NCBI GenBank assembly: GCA_009602725.1
Contig: WELB01000172.1
Location: forward strand, 84,692-94,819
DNA length: 10,128 nt
DNA from: Spirogloea muscicola
Taxonomy: Eukaryota > Streptophyta > Zygnematophyceae > Spirogloeales > Spirogloeaceae
Direction: 5' to 3'
Below, piece after piece: positions 6,919-10,128 of this stretch. The notes beneath the pieces are model-generated. The model did no database searches. It worked only from the letters and a program-made list of their open reading frames with translations, and was not told the DNA's origin. Position 1 is the first letter of the stretch. Each line of letters opens with the position of its first letter. A program made the translations under genes and the position numbers.

Positions 6919-9900
6919 TCACCTCTCGATGATGAACTCCTGGACGCTGATGCCTGTGTGCCGCCCACCTTCCTGCCGGAGGAAGACAAGTTGGTCGCTA
7001 GGCTTGAGAGCTGAGGTGGCAATAGCCTGATGCGAGTGCTCTGCACCACCAAGCATTGCCAAGCAGCAAGTGGTGCTTTCAGTAATATCAGCGGAGAACA
7101 AGAGTTGCATATCAACAGTGAAACTGCCATGCGTGCTTGTCTCAGCATCGGCTGCACATTGATGTCATTATCAGACAGGTCGCTCTAGCCCAAGTAACGA
7201 GCTCCTGACTTGCTATTAGAACTTTAAATAAGTGGTGTGAATTGTGCACTCGTTGCGCAACTTGAGATCATTCGTCCTGCAATTTGAGATAATCGTCAGA
7301 GTCAATGACCAACCTTCTCGGCCAACAGTGACCAGCCGAACAGTCTCAGCATTTTGTAGCATGACACTGTGGCGCTGCTTCTCAGCATCCTAGAAGAGAA
7401 AGTTGATAGTCAGGCTTGCAAGCACGGCCTTGAGTGGCGCGCAGCAGGAATGAGGAGGCATGATGCGAGGCAGCCACCCCAGATGCCAAGCTACTTTCTC
7501 AAGAATTCTACACAATCTACGACAACCCTAAAAAGCCAAGCCGCTGCAGCACCCTTATATCAGTTGAACCCCTGGCAAGACTTGTCCTCCAGTAGTCTTT
7601 GCAAGTCCTGCATGATGCAGGGCTCCTTGTCCATCAAGGCATGCAAGAGCTGAGCAAGCAACCCACCTCAACTTCAATCAGCATGAGAGGCCTAGACTCG
7701 ATCTTTGCCCTCCCAACCGTTGCAATCCGGCTGCGACCGTGGGCGTCAACCACCAACACAGAGCTGCCGCTTTGCAGCTCCGACAGATATTTGGTCTTGC
7801 CGCCTGGCCCCGCTACATATGAATGGACGGCACCCTGCCATCAGCATCACAAACAGGATAAGAACAGTTCAGAAAATTTTGGCATGGACCAAGCCAAACA
7901 CTGTGTTGATTAGATTGCACGGCATGAATATGGCTACACCGTTGCCAATGTAACAGGGTTTGAACACCGGATGAGCCACAGTAACTGTGTCAAAAGCTCA
8001 GAAATTACTAGAGACCCTGTTCTGGGACTCAGCAGGTCATGGCCGTGGCCTCACCGCATTCACGCGGAAGGGCCTGCTGGGCACGTAGTCGCAATCAAAG
8101 CATTCGGAGTGGACTAGGAAGAGAGCTCTAGCAAACGAGCCGACCTGCGCGTTACAATGCAACAACCAAGGCTTTAAGCAACAGCTGACCACAAGAGTTA
8201 CTGCCACCATTTCTGAGTTTGCCTACAAGGCGCAGGCACTTATAGTCTTTGCTCTCCCTTATTGAAAACAAAATGAAGGTGGCGACAGCATTAACTCCTG
8301 TTCAAAAAAGCATACACACTAACTGACAGAGTCAGCTTCTGAAGTGTAAGCACAGGCTGGCCTGCTCAACCAGCAGTGAAGTGCCAGTTAAATGTCTCCC
8401 CTTCCTCTGGGAAATTGACTGTTCAAGTCTTTGAGATGTGTTCAAGTACGAGACCACAGCCAAATTTGCCCGGTCACCTTCTGGCACTGGTCCCGTGCTC
8501 CGGCATATGGGCAGCGACAGGAGGGCACGAACCAGCAGACCCTCGCCGGGCGCCAGCAGCGTGGTGAGATCGACGCACACGCGGTCACCCATACCAGCGG
8601 GCTCGACTGATACAACAGTGGCCACCTCAAGCGGCAAGGCGGCCTCAGTCGCAGCCTTCCCGGCAAAGTACTCCTGCAAAACCGTGCACAGGCCGCGGAA
8701 AGGTCAGTCCAACAGACTCGCTGGCAGGACTACATAGGCGGAGGCACGGGGGAAACGTACGAACCTTAAGCGCCAAGACCTGCTCAACGTCATCTGTGCG
8801 AAGCACAATGCCATCAGTGCCAATTTCCAGCGCCTGCAAGGGAGCAGGCCCCGGGCTGTCAGATGCCGACCTCCTGACGCTCTGCCATCAGATGCCGTAA
8901 GCACCTAGAGCAGAAAAGCAAGTGAAACCCCATAACCAGCTCTATCATCCTGCGGGCATGACAAGAAGCGCAAGACATAGGTCCAGTGGGGCAGACCACT
9001 GACTGCACCACCTCAAGCTCACTGACTGAGCTTGGCGGCAGGGCCCATAGCTTGACCAGAACCCTGAGCACTGCCTTTGTGAAACCCCAACTTGGTATCA
9101 TTGAGAAGCGCACCTCAAGCATCCCCTGAGCGTCGGTAGCAGAGCCAGTGAGCATCAGGATCTGGGTGCCGGAGCCCTGGAAGGCTGCCACGAGATTCTC
9201 CGCGGGTATCATCTGCGCGCCCCACGCTGTGCATGCACGGATCAGTCCACGGCAGCGCAGTTGCCAAATGCCAGCGTGATGGATGAAACCCCCGCACAAT
9301 AGCGCGGCCGTCTGCCTCTTCTGCTGTGTGCTTGAAGGCTAGAAAATCAAGAGCCGCATTCAGATAGATTTGTTGGCCAGTCCATAACCATTTGTGGTCA
9401 ATGTTTAAGCTACAGGTTGAGTACAGCTCGAGCTCAGGCTTAGGCTTGAGCTTAGGGTTGAGCTTAGGCTTGAGCTCAACGTTTAGCCTGAGCTTGAGCA
9501 TTGCGGTTGGGCTATGGTGGTACAGGTGTGAGGACTCATCGTAAGTACCAACATCCGCGTCTAGGTTTAGGTCCGTCTAAGATTAGGTCAAATACTGACG
9601 GAGTGTGTGCAAATGGGTGTCGGTCTAGGATGCGGCCCAGCAGGCGCCGAGCAAGCTGCAGCGCACGACAGCTCACCCGCCAGTCCATGGCGTCGACGAC
9701 GACGAAGCCGCCGGGTCCGCCAGCGAGCTCGGCGACGGCGGCGACGTCGGAGCCGCTCTCCACTCTGAGGATCGGGGCCACGACGGCGCCGCCGGCGCTG
9801 CCATCCAGGAGCACGCCGAGGCTAAAACCTATACCTCTGTTCCTGTCGTCCAGGAACAGAGGCTGGAGCCTCGCCAGTGCTGCGGGCGCCACGGCCGCGG

Positions 9901-10128
9901 CGGCGGAGGCGTCAGGCTCTCGCCCACCTGGAGACGGCGGCCTCGCCAACGACGACGGCAGCAGCGGCAGCGGCAGCGGCAGCGGCAGCGGCAGCGGCGG
10001 AGAGCGCACCGGCCCACGCGGCGGCCCGCTCGGCAGCATCGCGGCCGCCGAAGACGAGCGTCGTCCACCCGGCCTCCACGGCGGCCGTCATGGCGGCCTG
10101 GCTGGCCGTCCACACCCACACGAGCTTG
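6919..10128 (-). CDS. Type II 3-dehydroquinate synthase homologue (5' end missing)
   Basis: In archaea this family (AroB' type, unrelated to classical AroB) oxidatively deaminates an amino-dideoxy-heptulosonate to 3-dehydroquinate with NAD+. Plants and algae keep homologues, probably plastid-located, whose role is not settled. Nine exons in transcript order: 10128-9928 (partial), 9869-9677, 9212-9114, 8833-8765, 8673-8533, 8144-8055, 7834-7667, 7389-7314, 7040-6919. They give about 385 residues ending in a TGA. Counting from the first visible codon, motifs are [19 protein letters not shown] near 3, [16 protein letters not shown] near 133, [11 protein letters not shown] at 165, [10 protein letters not shown] at 214, [14 protein letters not shown] at 235, RPFRVNAGAVHSYV at 258, [11 protein letters not shown] at 274, LQNAETV at 331 and the C-terminal [15 protein letters not shown]. 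Introns are GT-AG. The start codon and any transit peptide lie beyond the window. Exon 1 is very GC-rich, and its junction with exon 2 is uncertain. No frame break is seen elsewhere. Confidence 0.93.
8145..8532 (-). other. Intron 5 of the dehydroquinate synthase homologue
   Basis: A 388-nt intron between the exon ending PGEGLL and the exon starting VGSFARALF. Donor GTTCGT, acceptor GCGCAG. Nothing else is seen in it. Confidence 0.8.
9213..9676 (-). other. Intron 2 of the dehydroquinate synthase homologue
   Basis: The longest intron in the window (464 nt), with donor GTGAGC after Asp-Trp-Arg and acceptor GCGCAG before Met-Ile-Pro. It contains the hexamer array at 9426-9499. Confidence 0.85.
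9426..9499. repeat. Degenerate hexamer array in an intron
   Basis: The plus strand reads as repeated variants of GAGCTT and AGGCTT, including AGGGTT and AGGCTT units, over about 74 bases. Units after 9477 are more diverged. On the minus strand it is a run of AAGCCT, AAGCTC and one AACCCT unit. It translates to a Lys-Pro-Leu repeat in one minus frame, but it lies inside intron 2 and is not coding. Confidence 0.75.
9834..9862. repeat. Perfect 12-bp inverted repeat inside exon 2 of the synthase gene
   Basis: CCTCTGTTCCTG (9834-9845) and CAGGAACAGAGG (9851-9862) are exact reverse complements with a 5-nt loop. In the minus-strand protein it codes the [10 protein letters not shown] segment, just where the sequence seems to carry extra residues compared with relatives. 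A foldback duplication is a possible origin. Confidence 0.75.
9961..9996. repeat. (GCAGCG)n microsatellite coding polyalanine
   Basis: Six tandem GCAGCG units, with related GCA/GCG triplets on both sides. On the minus strand it codes a run of about 14 alanines (GCC and GCT alternating) after Ala-Gly-Ala-Leu-Ser in exon 1 of the synthase homologue. The segment corresponds to a variable linker in relatives. Such a repeat is prone to length change and to sequencing or assembly error. Confidence 0.85.

Noticed and set aside
8438-8737. Plus-strand 99-codon open frame
   Set aside because: It is antisense to exon 5 of the dehydroquinate synthase homologue, which carries [10 protein letters not shown] on the minus strand.
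9115-9501. Minus-strand open frame with a Lys-Pro-Leu repeat as a separate protein
   Set aside because: The repeat lies in an intron of the dehydroquinate synthase homologue, and the downstream part overlaps exon 3 of that gene in another frame.
9829-10119. Arg/Cys-rich minus-strand open frame
   Set aside because: It is another frame of exon 1 and the hexamer repeat; the correct frame codes the conserved VWVWT segment.

Overview
The window is nuclear DNA from a eukaryote of the green lineage, most likely a green alga. Two conserved protein genes are cut into many short exons (40-200 nt) by GT-AG introns of about 60-460 nt. Both read most like the land-plant and algal members of their families. 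The species cannot be named from the sequence. No operon, prokaryotic gene, CRISPR array, tRNA or rRNA was seen.

Layout. 1-148: a short minus-strand open frame that runs off the left edge, possibly the start of a divergent gene, with an in-frame 30-bp repeat. 195-378: repeated motifs ending in a sequence like a DNA-transposon terminus. 379-574: presumed promoter and 5' UTR. 575-4839 (+): a complete 13-exon gene for the rRNA m5C methyltransferase NSUN5/Rcm1, 562 residues when assembled. 4840-6918: about 2.1 kb between convergent genes, probably two 3' UTRs plus spacer, with a strong hairpin and a palindrome but no gene I can support. 6919-10128 (-): a 5'-truncated gene of nine visible exons for a type II (archaeal-class) 3-dehydroquinate synthase homologue, about 385 residues in the window, with the start beyond the right edge.

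The assembled exons were found by reading frames across GT-AG junctions and matching family motifs from memory. Every junction keeps the frame. The least certain points are the first junction of the synthase gene, which lies beside a GC-rich hexamer repeat coding polyalanine, and the exon 11 acceptor of NSUN5.

The two genes are not obviously linked in function: one modifies the large-subunit rRNA in the nucleolus, the other is probably a plastid enzyme homologue of uncertain role. I found no convincing undescribed system. The best leads are local: structured repeats inside the synthase gene, a TIR-like remnant upstream of NSUN5, a tandem splice acceptor, and a GC-rich hairpin region between the genes.
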